Shown piece by piece: positions 1 through 8,341 of a stretch of 64,000 nt of DNA. The notes under the pieces were generated by a model. It did not search any database and was not told the origin of the DNA. It saw nothing but the letters and a program-made list of their open reading frames with translations. This stretch comes from an uncultured Phycisphaerales bacterium. GTDB taxonomy: Bacteria; Planctomycetota; Phycisphaerae; Phycisphaerales; UBA1924. Both the position numbers and the translations under genes were made by a program. Where the stretch lies: NCBI GenBank assembly GCA_903929885.1, contig CAIYWI010000150.1:1-64000 (forward strand). The letters are read 5' to 3'. Within the stretch, counting starts at the first letter, position 1; the number at the start of each line of letters is the position of its first letter.

Positions 1-1
1 C

Positions 2-1543
2 GGCGTCGGCCTGCACTTCGACCTGTCGGACTTGTGGAAGGTTCGACGCGTCGCGGTGCCGGGGGCCATCGGCCAGAGCCTGGTGGCGACGCTCGCGGGC
101 GCGGGGCTCTTCCACCTCCTGGGCTGGAACCTGACCACCGGCCTGGTGACCGGCATGGCGATGGCGGTGGCCAGCACCGTGGTGCTCTTGCGGGTGCTGA
201 TGGACAAGGGCATGCTCCAGACCGGTCACGGCCACGTGGCGGTGGGCTGGCTCATCGTCGAGGACCTGCTGACCGTGCTCGTGCTGGTGCTCATTCCGCT
301 GCTTGGCGACAAGGCCGCGGAGACTGGCGGCGCGGGGTCGGGCATCGCGACCTTCGCGTGGGCCTTCGCGAAACTCGGCCTGATGGTCGTCGTGGTGCTG
401 GTGGCGGGCGGGCGCGTCGTGCCGTGGATCCTCACGCAGGTCGCCACGCTGCGATCGCCCGAACTCTTCACCCTGACGGTGCTCGTCCTGTCCATCACGA
501 TCGCCGTCGGATCGGCCACCATTTTCGGCGCTTCGGTGGCGCTGGGCGCGTTCCTCGCGGGCATCGTGGTGGCCCAGTCGCCCGTCAGCCATCAGGCGGC
601 GGCCGACGCCCTGCCGATGCGGGACGCCTTCGCGGTGATCTTCTTCGTCTCGGTGGGCATGCTGTTCGATCCCTCGTTCGTCGTCCGCGAACCGGCGATG
701 GTCGCCGCGGCCCTCGCCGTCGTGCTGCTCTTCAAGCCCCTGGCCGCGTTGGCGATCGTCGCCCTGTGCGGCTACCCGGCCCGAACGGCGTTGACGGTCG
801 CCATCGGTCTCGCGCAGATCGGCGAGTTCAGCTTCATCGTCGCCCAGGTCGCCGGCGAGCACGGGCTGATGCCAGCCGAAGGCATGAGCGTGCTCGTCGC
901 GGCCGCGATGATCTCGATCACCATCAACCCCCTGCTCTTCGGCGGCCTCGACCGCATCGAACGCGCCGTGGCGGGCGTGCCGTGGCTGTTTCGCCTGCTC
1001 GAGGCGCGGCACGCCGCTCGCACGAGCGACATCAACCGGGCGGGCGAGACCAAGGCCGACGACGAGCAAAGACCGCTCGCCATCATCGTCGGTTACGGGC
1101 CCGTCGGCCGCCTGGTCGACGCGATGATCCGCGACGCGGGCCTCGCCACGGTGATCATCGACATGAACATCGACACGGTGCGGTCGCTGGCGGCCACGGG
1201 CCGGGCCGCGATCTACGGCGACGCGACGCGACGCGACCTGCTCGAGCAGGCGGGCATCCGCAAGGCCCAGCACCTCGTCGTCACGCTGCCCGACAGCTCG
1301 GGAAGGGCCGCGCTCGTGATGGCCGCGAGGGAGTTGAGCCCGACGGTCGAGATCACCGTGCGGGCCCGCCATCTCGCCGAACGCGAGCCCCTCGCGCAGG
1401 CCGGCGCGGCCAAGGTCGTCTTCGAGGAGGGGGAGGCGGGCGTCGCCCACGCCCGCCACGTGCTCGAGCGCCGCGGCCTCGATGCGGCCAAGATCGACCA
1501 GGTGCTCATGGCCGTCCGCCGACTCTGGAAGATGCAGGACTGA
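2..1543 (+). CDS. ybaL: YbaL-like CPA2 cation:proton antiporter, 5' truncated by window edge
   Basis: Inner-membrane monovalent cation/H+ antiporter of the CPA2 (Kef/YbaL) family with a cytoplasmic nucleotide-binding regulatory domain. The frame is open to the left edge: the codons before the first TTG (position 32) read GVGLHFDLSDLWKVRR, which matches the conserved antiporter core, so the true start lies outside the window and roughly 50 residues are missing compared with YbaL (about 560 aa). A long run of hydrophobic helices follows, including the GWLIVEDLL segment typical of this family. From about 1075 a TrkA-N/RCK domain begins with a Rossmann GYGPVG motif and continues to the C-terminus. 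It ends 10 bp from a convergent hydrolase gene. KefB or KefC are alternatives; the GWLIVEDL wording favours YbaL. Confidence 0.85.
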   Translation, partial: GVGLHFDLSDLWKVRRVAVPGAIGQSLVATLAGAGLFHLLGWNLTTGLVTGMAMAVASTVVLLRVLMDKGMLQTGHGHVAVGWLIVEDLLTVLVLVLIPLLGDKAAETGGAGSGIATFAWAFAKLGLMVVVVLVAGGRVVPWILTQVATLRSPELFTLTVLVLSITIAVGSATIFGASVALGAFLAGIVVAQSPVSHQAAADALPMRDAFAVIFFVSVGMLFDPSFVVREPAMVAAALAVVLLFKPLAALAIVALCGYPARTALTVAIGLAQIGEFSFIVAQVAGEHGLMPAEGMSVLVAAAMISITINPLLFGGLDRIERAVAGVPWLFRLLEARHAARTSDINRAGETKADDEQRPLAIIVGYGPVGRLVDAMIRDAGLATVIIDMNIDTVRSLAATGRAAIYGDATRRDLLEQAGIRKAQHLVVTLPDSSGRAALVMAARELSPTVEITVRARHLAEREPLAQAGAAKVVFEEGEAGVAHARHVLERRGLDAAKIDQVLMAVRRLWKMQD

Positions 1544-1553
1544 GCCGCGTCGC

Positions 1554-2393
1554 TCACCTCGCGAGCACGTGCTCGTCGATGGCCCGCCAGTATTCGCGTT
1601 GGAGCGACAGCCCCGAGTTGTGCGAACCGTCGAGCTCGACGATCGTCGCCCCGCTCGCCGACGCGAGGGCCCTGCCGTGCTCGACGGGGACGATCTCGTC
1701 GCCCGCCGCGTGCAGGATCAGCGTCGTCGCCTTGATGCGGGGCAGCGCCTCGTCGGTGCGGAACGGGTTGGTCACCAGCACGGGCGGCACGCCGTAGCGC
1801 CACGCGAAACTCGCGACGCTCAAGAAGGGCGATTCGAGCACGAGCGCCGCCAATCGCCCCTCCTGCCCCGTCGCCACTTGCGCGGCCACTCCGGTCCCCA
1901 GCGAGCGTCCGTGCAGGATCAGGCGCTGGTGTTCACCCTTCATCATGGCGAACTCGACGGCATCGGCCACGTCCATCACGATGGCGGCCTGCGAGGGCGT
2001 GCCCGACGTGCGGCCGTAGCCCCGATACTCGGGGAGCAGCACGTCGAAGCCCCGCGCGTTCCATTCACGCGCCTCATGCAACGCGTCATCGATCAACTCG
2101 GCGTTCCCGTGGAGGAAACAGACCAGCCCCTTGGCCGGCCGCGCTGGACAGCTCACCAACCACGCCTCGATTCGAGCGCCGTCGGCCGCGGGGATCCAGT
2201 GACGCTCGAGCCCCGGCTCGGCGTCGATGATCGCCTGCGACAGGCCCGGACCCGCCACCGACGCCATGAACAGCAGCCGCGACTGCATTGCATAGACGGT
2301 GACGCACCACGCGACGTACGCCACGAAAGCCGTGGCTGCCAGACGACGCAGGCGGGGACGAAAGCCGTGATGCACCCGCGACAACGTCTCCAT
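1554..2393 (-). CDS. Membrane-anchored alpha/beta hydrolase (ABHD13/BEM46-like)
   Basis: A 279-aa serine hydrolase of the alpha/beta fold, BEM46/ABHD13-like. One N-terminal membrane segment (about residues 17-37) is followed by the QSRLLF motif common at the membrane exit in this family. The catalytic triad is visible: Ser164 in GRSLG, Asp232 in AAGDEIVP and His258 in DGSHN. FLHGNAE (about 93-99) supplies the oxyanion-hole region. The frame is open further upstream to 2480, but the METLSRV start places a short basic stretch directly before the membrane helix as expected. Substrate is unknown; members are annotated as esterases or peptidases. It converges on the antiporter gene and is divergent from the fasciclin gene 116 bp away. 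Confidence 0.85.
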   Translation of the reverse strand: METLSRVHHGFRPRLRRLAATAFVAYVAWCVTVYAMQSRLLFMASVAGPGLSQAIIDAEPGLERHWIPAADGARIEAWLVSCPARPAKGLVCFLHGNAELIDDALHEAREWNARGFDVLLPEYRGYGRTSGTPSQAAIVMDVADAVEFAMMKGEHQRLILHGRSLGTGVAAQVATGQEGRLAALVLESPFLSVASFAWRYGVPPVLVTNPFRTDEALPRIKATTLILHAAGDEIVPVEHGRALASASGATIVELDGSHNSGLSLQREYWRAIDEHVLAR

Positions 2394-2509
2394 GATCCAC
2401 TGTACAGGGGGAGGCACGCCACGGGTTCGTCCGGCGTCGGCCTCGAATCCGACGCGTGTCGCCCGGCGAAACCATCGCACGCCCCGACACGCCCCCCAGG
2501 AACCGAACC

Positions 2510-4192
2510 ATGACCAGTCGCTCCCTTGCCGCCCTCGTCTCGATGCTTGCAGCCGCTCCGGCGATCGCCCAGGAGGCCAACCTCGAGTTCAACGACGGCA
2601 CGGGCCGCTGGAGCACGGTGCTCGACGGCGTGATGGGCGGCCGCTCCACCGGACGGATCTCGCAGGAGGATCCGGGCATCCTCCGTTTCACGGGCGAGCT
2701 TTCCCTCAAGAACAACGGCGGCTTCTCCTCGATCCGCACGGGGGTGCCCCAAGGCATCTTCGCCGGCGCCGAAGGCATGACCTTCCGCGTGAAGGGCGAC
2801 GGCCGTCGCTACCAGTTCGACATCCGCTGCTCGGACGTGCGGCTGATGGCCGGAAGCTTCCAGGTGAAGTTCGACACCAAGGCGGGCGAGTGGACGACGC
2901 TCGAGTTCCCGTTCCGCGAGTTTCGGCTGTACAACTTCGGCGAACTGGTGGACGGCGCGCCTCGGCTTCGTTCCGAGCGGATCGAATCCATCGGCTTCAC
3001 GCTCGCCGACAAGAAGGAAGGCCCCTTCGCCTTCGAGGTCGATTGGGTGCGTCCGCTCGGCGGCGCGGGCTCGGGGGGCGGCCAGTCGCTGGGATCCGTG
3101 GCGGAGAAGGCGGGGCTCACGACGCTCTTGTCGCTGGTGAAGGCGGCGGGCCTCGAGTTGCCCAAGGGCGAGCGCGTCACCATCTTTGCCCCCACCAACG
3201 ACGCCTTCGCGAAACTTCCCAAGGAGAAGGTCGAGTTCCTCACCAGCGAGAAGGGCAAGGCGACGCTCGCGGCGGTGCTGCGTCACCATGTCGTCGCGTC
3301 GAGCATCGAGTCGCCCGCGCTGCTCGCCCGTCGAAGGGTCGTCGCGTTGTCGGGCCAGTCGCTGGCGATCGACGCCGACGCCTTGACCGTTGGCGGCGCG
3401 AAGGTGCTCGCCACCGACGTGGGCTTCGACGGCGGCATCGTGCACGTCATCGACACGGTGCTGGTGCCCGAGCTGCGGACCATCACGGAGATCGCCAAGC
3501 AAGAGCCGCGGCTGTCCTCGCTGGTCAAGGCCTTGGTCGCGGCCGATCTCGCCTCCCAGTTCGGGGACCGCAACCCCGGCCCCTGGACGATCCTCGCGCC
3601 CGTCGACGAGGCCTTCGGCGCGTTGGGCGACAAGGCCTTCGAGGAGTTGGCCGCCAACCCCGATCGACTTCGCGCCGTGCTGGCGGCGCACGTCATCCCC
3701 GGGTCGATTCGTCGCTCCGACATGCCGGCGATGGGCAAGGCCCGCACGCTCGGCGGCGCCTCGGTGAAGCTCGCTCTCGACAACGGGCAGGTGACGGCGG
3801 GCGGGGCGAGGATCATCGTCGCCGACATCGAGGCGGCCAACGGCGTCATCCACCTGATCGATCGAGTGATCACGCCCGAGGCCCCGTCGGAGGGCATGTC
3901 TCCCATGCCCGGCATCGATCCGGCCAAGGTGGCCGCCATCATCGAGTTGGCCATCGAACGCGGCGCGCCGATGTTCAACGCGGGCGACGTGGCGGCCTGT
4001 GCGGCGATCTACGAGGTGGCCATCACGTCGATCCTCGAACTCGGTGGCGGCTCGATTCCCGCCTTGACGCGAGAGGTACTCGCCGACGCGATCGCAGAGG
4101 CACGCCGCGAAGCCGATGCGTCCGAACGCGCGTGGATCTTCCGTCGCGCCATGGACAAGGCCTACTCGCGGGCCACGGCCGGCACCGACTGA
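2510..4192 (+). CDS. Secreted CIA30 - tandem fasciclin (FAS1) domain protein
   Basis: A 560-aa exported protein. The ATG at 2510 begins a clean signal peptide (residues 1-21, ending AAPAIAQ); an upstream ATG-type start at 2456 would bury it. Residues about 22-180 form a CIA30-like jelly-roll domain (DGVMGGRSTG, RVKGDGRRYQF). Two fasciclin domains follow at about 190-320 and 325-450, each with the FAS1 hallmark of a TIFAPTNDAF-type H1 block and a hydrophobic-H/D-x-ID-x-V H2 block (VHVIDTVL, IHLIDRVI). The C-terminal ~100 residues are helical with a Cys (AACAAIYE) and are not FAS1. FAS1 domains usually mediate adhesion or ligand binding; CIA30 names a complex I assembly factor in mitochondria. 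The function of the combination is unknown. Confidence 0.88.
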   Translation: MTSRSLAALVSMLAAAPAIAQEANLEFNDGTGRWSTVLDGVMGGRSTGRISQEDPGILRFTGELSLKNNGGFSSIRTGVPQGIFAGAEGMTFRVKGDGRRYQFDIRCSDVRLMAGSFQVKFDTKAGEWTTLEFPFREFRLYNFGELVDGAPRLRSERIESIGFTLADKKEGPFAFEVDWVRPLGGAGSGGGQSLGSVAEKAGLTTLLSLVKAAGLELPKGERVTIFAPTNDAFAKLPKEKVEFLTSEKGKATLAAVLRHHVVASSIESPALLARRRVVALSGQSLAIDADALTVGGAKVLATDVGFDGGIVHVIDTVLVPELRTITEIAKQEPRLSSLVKALVAADLASQFGDRNPGPWTILAPVDEAFGALGDKAFEELAANPDRLRAVLAAHVIPGSIRRSDMPAMGKARTLGGASVKLALDNGQVTAGGARIIVADIEAANGVIHLIDRVITPEAPSEGMSPMPGIDPAKVAAIIELAIERGAPMFNAGDVAACAAIYEVAITSILELGGGSIPALTREVLADAIAEARREADASERAWIFRRAMDKAYSRATAGTD

Positions 4193-4215
4193 GCGATTCA
4201 ACCAGACCCCGGGTG

Positions 4216-4230
4216 GCTCCCGGAGGGAGC
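4216..4230. terminator. Short hairpin between convergent genes
   Basis: GCTCCC-GGA-GGGAGC, a perfect 6-bp stem with a 3-nt loop, 24 bp after the fasciclin stop and 36 bp from the convergent acyltransferase stop. There is no T tract on either side, so intrinsic termination is only a possibility. Confidence 0.3.
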
Positions 4231-4265
4231 AACGACCGTGGCGGCGTGAACCCCACTGGATCGAC

Positions 4266-5816
4266 TCATCCCGTCGAACCCCGCCGCGGCGGCAGCACTG
4301 CCCGCATCGCCTCGAACGAAATCAGCAACAGGCCCGTCGTGAGCACGGCCGTCGCGAGCACCTTGACCATCGGGGCGGCCTCCCACTCGCGAAGCGTCAA
4401 TGGCACGACGACGCACAGGGGAAGGTGCGCCAGGTAGATCCAGTACGACGCGTCCACCAATTGCCTCGTGACACGACCCGGCGAGGTGATGACCGACTCG
4501 GCCATGCCGAGGCCGCCGAGGATGATCCACCAGACGCTCACGGCCACGACGGCGCGGGTGACAAGGCCGACGGCGTCGCTGCCCGGGCGGCCGAAGCCGA
4601 TCAGGCTCGCGGCGATGCACGCCAGCGTCGCTCCCGCGAGGGAGGCGACCAGCAGCAGGCGACGCGTGGTCGCGAGCCGCTTGAGGTCCTCGATCACGTC
4701 TCGGCGACGCCAAAGGAGCCAGCCGACGCCGAAGGGCAAGGCATAGGCCGCGAGCACCTTGAGGTCGGGGGCGAATGCGCCCGGCGTGTCGAGCATCGGC
4801 CCTTTCATCGGGAAGAGCGCCACCGTCCCCAAGAGACCCAGCAGGGGCAGGCGGAACGAGCTTGACAGCGAACGACCGGCGAGTTTGTCGAGACGCCGTC
4901 GCCACGACGACGGGAGCGTCCGCAGCAGGACGACCATCGCGCCGGCCGCGGCGTAGAGCAGCAGCAGATACCACAGGAACCACAGGTGCGCGGGCGATGG
5001 GTCGGCCCACGGCGAGGCGAGCATCTCGCGAGGGAAGGCCGCGATGGAGGCCTGGAGCGAGGGCGCGTGATCGCGAACGGCGGCGAGGATGAACGCGCCT
5101 TTGACGACGGGGAAGAGGATCAGCCAACCGACGATCAGCGGCAGCGCGATGCGACGCAGGCGATCGAGCGCAAAGCCGAACCCGCCGCGGCGTTCGAGCA
5201 TCATCGCGCCGAAGAACCCGGCGAGGAGGAAGAAGGCCGGCATCCTGAAGGCGTGGATGAAGAGGACGAGCACGCCCGCGAGGGGCGACGTGTCGGGTTC
5301 GCGCGCGGGCCAACCGCCGTCGGCGGGACCGGGGATGTAGTTGCATGCCGCGTGGAGCACCACGCCCAGAAGCATCATCGCGGCGCGGAGAACATCGAGC
5401 CCGTGGTAGCGGGGCGTCGGGTCCGCGGGGGCGGCGGCGATCTCGCAGCGATCCGCCACAAGGGGCCAGCGATGTCGACGTGCGGCGAGGAAGGCGTAGA
5501 TCGCGTCGCGAAGTCCGCGGGGCACGAGCGTGCCCAGCGAGAGCAGTCGCCAGGGGAGCCGCAGGCGACGGGCCACGGCGAGGGTGGCGTCCGAGCGGAC
5601 GAGGAGGCGTTCGCCGTCGACGACGACCATCGAGTCGGCGGCTGCGACGGCCGGGTCGACGCCCGAGCGGGCGAGGATGGCCGAGCCGACGGGGCCTTCG
5701 CGAGGCTCGAAGCGGAACGTGCCCGGCGCCGCATGACGGGTCGCCCACGCCACCGACGCCTGGCAGAGCTCGCATCGACCGTCATAGAGGACCGTGAGGG
5801 GTTGGACGTCGGGCAC
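4266..5816 (-). CDS. Fusion of DCC (DUF393) thioredoxin-like domain and acyltransferase-3 membrane domain
   Basis: A 516-aa two-domain protein. Residues about 6-115 are a DCC/DUF393 domain beginning VLYDGRCELCQ, with the CxxC pair at Cys15 and Cys18. From about residue 135 an integral acyltransferase-3 domain (OpgC/OafA type) starts with YHGLDVLRA and the catalytic-type His of VVLHAA, followed by about ten hydrophobic helices to the end. AT3 enzymes O-acylate glucans, peptidoglycan or lipopolysaccharide; DCC proteins are predicted thiol-disulfide oxidoreductases. Both usually occur alone. The GTG at 5816 (PDVQPLTVLYDG) is chosen; an in-frame GTG at 5879 would overlap the divergent transporter. 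Substrate unknown. Confidence 0.8.
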   Translation of the reverse strand: MPDVQPLTVLYDGRCELCQASVAWATRHAAPGTFRFEPREGPVGSAILARSGVDPAVAAADSMVVVDGERLLVRSDATLAVARRLRLPWRLLSLGTLVPRGLRDAIYAFLAARRHRWPLVADRCEIAAAPADPTPRYHGLDVLRAAMMLLGVVLHAACNYIPGPADGGWPAREPDTSPLAGVLVLFIHAFRMPAFFLLAGFFGAMMLERRGGFGFALDRLRRIALPLIVGWLILFPVVKGAFILAAVRDHAPSLQASIAAFPREMLASPWADPSPAHLWFLWYLLLLYAAAGAMVVLLRTLPSSWRRRLDKLAGRSLSSSFRLPLLGLLGTVALFPMKGPMLDTPGAFAPDLKVLAAYALPFGVGWLLWRRRDVIEDLKRLATTRRLLLVASLAGATLACIAASLIGFGRPGSDAVGLVTRAVVAVSVWWIILGGLGMAESVITSPGRVTRQLVDASYWIYLAHLPLCVVVPLTLREWEAAPMVKVLATAVLTTGLLLISFEAMRAVLPPRRGSTG

Positions 5817-5860
5817 GCGGAAGGGTACGACCCGGGGGCGCGGGTGATACGCTCCACCCC

Positions 5861-7219
5861 GTGACGACTGCAACTCCACGAACGCTTCGCACGGTGATCG
5901 CGGCCAGCTCGGCGGGCACGCTGATCGAGTGGTACGACTTCTACATCTTCGGGTCGCTGGCGACGATCATCTCGGCGTCGTTCTTCCCGAAGGACAACCC
6001 CACCGCCGCGCTGCTCGCCACGCTGGCGACATTCGCCACCGGGTTCGTGGTGCGACCCTTCGGCGCCATGTTCTTCGGCGCGCTGGGCGACATCGTGGGC
6101 CGCAAGCACGCCTTCCTGGTCACGCTGCTGCTGATGGGCGGCTCGACCTTCGCCATCGGCGTGCTTCCGACCTACGAGCAGGCGGGCCTGCTGGCGCCGA
6201 TCCTGCTCGTGCTGCTGCGGCTCATGCAGGGGCTGGCCATCGGCGGCGAGTACGGCGGTGCGGCGACCTACGTCGCCGAGCATGCACCCGACGGCAGGCG
6301 GGGGTTCTACACGTCGTTCATCCAGACGACGGCGACGCTGGGGCTCTTCGTGTCGCTGGGCGTGATCCTCGCGTGTCGCCGCGGGGTGGGCGAGGACGCC
6401 TTCGCCTCGTGGGGATGGCGCATCCCGTTCCTCCTGTCGCTGGTGCTCGTGGCCTTCTCCTTCTGGCTGCGCCGCACGCTCAAGGAGTCGCCCGCCTTCG
6501 TCGCGATGAAGAGTTCGGGCGGCGGCTCGAAGCGGCCGATCCGCGACAGCTTCGGCAACCGCGAGAACCTCCGCGTGGTGATGATCGCCCTCTTCGGCGC
6601 CACCGCAGGCCAGGGCGTGGTGTGGTACACCGGGCAGTTCTACGCCCTGTACTTCCTGCAGACGACGCTCAAGGTCGAGTTCGTGACGGCCAACATCGTC
6701 GTCGCGCTCGCGCTGCTCCTGGGCACGCCCTTCTTCATCGTCTTCGGCGCGCTCTCCGACAAGGTCGGCCGCAAGCCCGTCATGATGACCGGCTGCCTGC
6801 TTGGCGCGATCCTCTACTACCCCATCTACAAGGCCATGACCGCCGCAGCGGGGTTCGTGCCGGGCGTCGACGGCGCACCGGGCTCGAGCCCCGACCCCGA
6901 CGTGCTGCTGCTGACGCTACTGGTGCTGGCGCAGGTGCTGCTGGTCACGATGGTCTACGGGCCCATCGCCGCGTTCCTGGTGGAGCTCTTCCCGACGCGC
7001 ATCCGCTACACGTCGATGTCGCTGCCGTACCACATCGGCAACGGCGTCTTCGGCGGACTGGTGCCCTTCGTGGGCACGGCCATCGTCGCTCGCACGGGCA
7101 ACATGTATGCGGGCCTGATCTATCCCATCGCTGTGGCGGCCCTGACCTTCGTCGTCGGGATGCTCTTCCTGCGGGAACGTCGAACCGCCGAGGGGTTCAG
7201 CGAATCCTCCGGGGCGTGA
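5861..7219 (+). CDS. MHS-family MFS metabolite:H+ symporter
   Basis: A 452-aa major facilitator of the metabolite:H+ symporter branch (KgtP, ProP, ShiA relatives). The N-terminal signature SSAGTLIEWYDFYIFG, then the RPFGAMFFGALGDIVGRK loop 2-3 motif and the repeated ALSDKVGRK motif in the second half, are diagnostic. Twelve hydrophobic helices are apparent. The start is GTG. The substrate cannot be read from sequence; relatives carry dicarboxylates, proline/betaine or shikimate. It is divergent from the DCC-acyltransferase gene with 44 bp between the starts and converges on aguA with 18 bp between. Confidence 0.88.
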   Translation: MTTATPRTLRTVIAASSAGTLIEWYDFYIFGSLATIISASFFPKDNPTAALLATLATFATGFVVRPFGAMFFGALGDIVGRKHAFLVTLLLMGGSTFAIGVLPTYEQAGLLAPILLVLLRLMQGLAIGGEYGGAATYVAEHAPDGRRGFYTSFIQTTATLGLFVSLGVILACRRGVGEDAFASWGWRIPFLLSLVLVAFSFWLRRTLKESPAFVAMKSSGGGSKRPIRDSFGNRENLRVVMIALFGATAGQGVVWYTGQFYALYFLQTTLKVEFVTANIVVALALLLGTPFFIVFGALSDKVGRKPVMMTGCLLGAILYYPIYKAMTAAAGFVPGVDGAPGSSPDPDVLLLTLLVLAQVLLVTMVYGPIAAFLVELFPTRIRYTSMSLPYHIGNGVFGGLVPFVGTAIVARTGNMYAGLIYPIAVAALTFVVGMLFLRERRTAEGFSESSGA

Positions 7220-7237
7220 CGAGAAGCCGCCGTCGAG

Positions 7238-8326
7238 TCACCGGGGCTGCTGCTGGCTGGCGCAGTGGATCGCGCCAAGGCCCCAGATGAGCTCCCAGCA
7301 GTCGATGCCGATGACGTCGAGCTCGGGCAGCGCAAGCCTCAGGATCTCGAGGGCGAGCAGGTCGTTCTTGCGATCGCGGAACGTGGGCACGAGGATCGCC
7401 CCGTTGACGAACGAGAAGTTGAGATAGGTGGCGGGGAGCCGCTGGCCCTCGCGAACGATCCGCTTGGGCATCGGGAGCACGCAGAGGTTGAAGGGCTTGC
7501 CGTCCTGGTCGCGGAGCAGTTCGCAGCGGCGGACGTTCTCCTTGAGCACCTTGTAGTTGGGGTCCTTGGGGTCGAGTTCGACGGCCACCGCGATGGTGTG
7601 GGGGTCGATGAATCGCGCCAGATCGTCGACGTGGCCGTCAGTGTCGTCGCCGTCGATGCCGTCGCCGAGCCACAGCACCTTCTGCTGGCCGTAATAGTCG
7701 CAGAGGTACTTCTCGATCTGCTTGCGCGAGAGGCCCGGGTTGCGGTTGGGGTTGAGCAGGCACGATTCGGTGGTCAGGAGCGTGCCTCTGCCGTTGACGT
7801 CGATCGCGCCGCCTTCCATGACGATGCCGGGCTGGAAGACGGGCAGGCCGAGCTCCTCGGCGATTCGGGTGGGCACGGCGTCGTCATCGCCGTAGGGAGG
7901 GTACTTGCCGCCCCAGGCGTTGAAGCCCCAGTCCACCACCGCCATCTCGCGCTTGCCGCCGCGACGGCGGACCACGAAGGCGGGGCCGTGATCGCGGCAC
8001 CAGTTCTCGTTGGTGCGGATGTGGTGGAACCGCACGCGCTTGAGGTTCACGCCATGCTCGGCGAGCGTGGCCCGCACGATGGTCTCGTAGTTGTCGTTGG
8101 GCACGTTGACATGCACCAACTCGCGGGGCGTGATCTCGCGGAAGATCGCGGCGAAGTTGGCCGGCACCGTCTCGTACCGCCCGGGGAACGAGATGCCCTC
8201 GGGCCGGGGCCAGGAGAACCACGTGCCCGAGTGGGGCTCCCACTCGGCGGGAAAGACGTAACCGAGCTGGGCGGGCGTCTTGTCGGTGATGACGCGGTGA
8301 CGCGTGCGGGCGGAACGCTTGGCCAT
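7238..8326 (-). CDS. aguA: Agmatine deiminase
   Basis: A 362-aa peptidyl-arginine-deiminase-fold enzyme converting agmatine to N-carbamoylputrescine and ammonia. The family markers are in order: FPAEWEPHSGTWFSWP near the N-terminus, NWCRDHGP, the Asn/Gly-rich MEGGAIDVNGRGTLLTTE block, DGDDTDGHVDDLARF, and the C-terminal GAIHCASQQQP with the catalytic Cys355. Length is normal. It lies 15 bp downstream of aguB on the same strand, so the two form an operon for the agmatine route to putrescine. No arginine decarboxylase is in the window. Confidence 0.95.
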   Translation of the reverse strand: MAKRSARTRHRVITDKTPAQLGYVFPAEWEPHSGTWFSWPRPEGISFPGRYETVPANFAAIFREITPRELVHVNVPNDNYETIVRATLAEHGVNLKRVRFHHIRTNENWCRDHGPAFVVRRRGGKREMAVVDWGFNAWGGKYPPYGDDDAVPTRIAEELGLPVFQPGIVMEGGAIDVNGRGTLLTTESCLLNPNRNPGLSRKQIEKYLCDYYGQQKVLWLGDGIDGDDTDGHVDDLARFIDPHTIAVAVELDPKDPNYKVLKENVRRCELLRDQDGKPFNLCVLPMPKRIVREGQRLPATYLNFSFVNGAILVPTFRDRKNDLLALEILRLALPELDVIGIDCWELIWGLGAIHCASQQQPR

Positions 8327-8341
8327 GTGGGCGGGCTCCTG

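Noticed and set aside
32-1543. TTG at 32 as start of the antiporter gene
   Set aside because: Conserved antiporter residues precede it in frame up to the edge, so the gene begins outside the window.
2153-4201. A 682-codon minus-strand open frame opposite the fasciclin gene
   Set aside because: Low-complexity Arg/Gly/His composition and no domain; the plus strand encodes CIA30 and FAS1 domains with a signal peptide.
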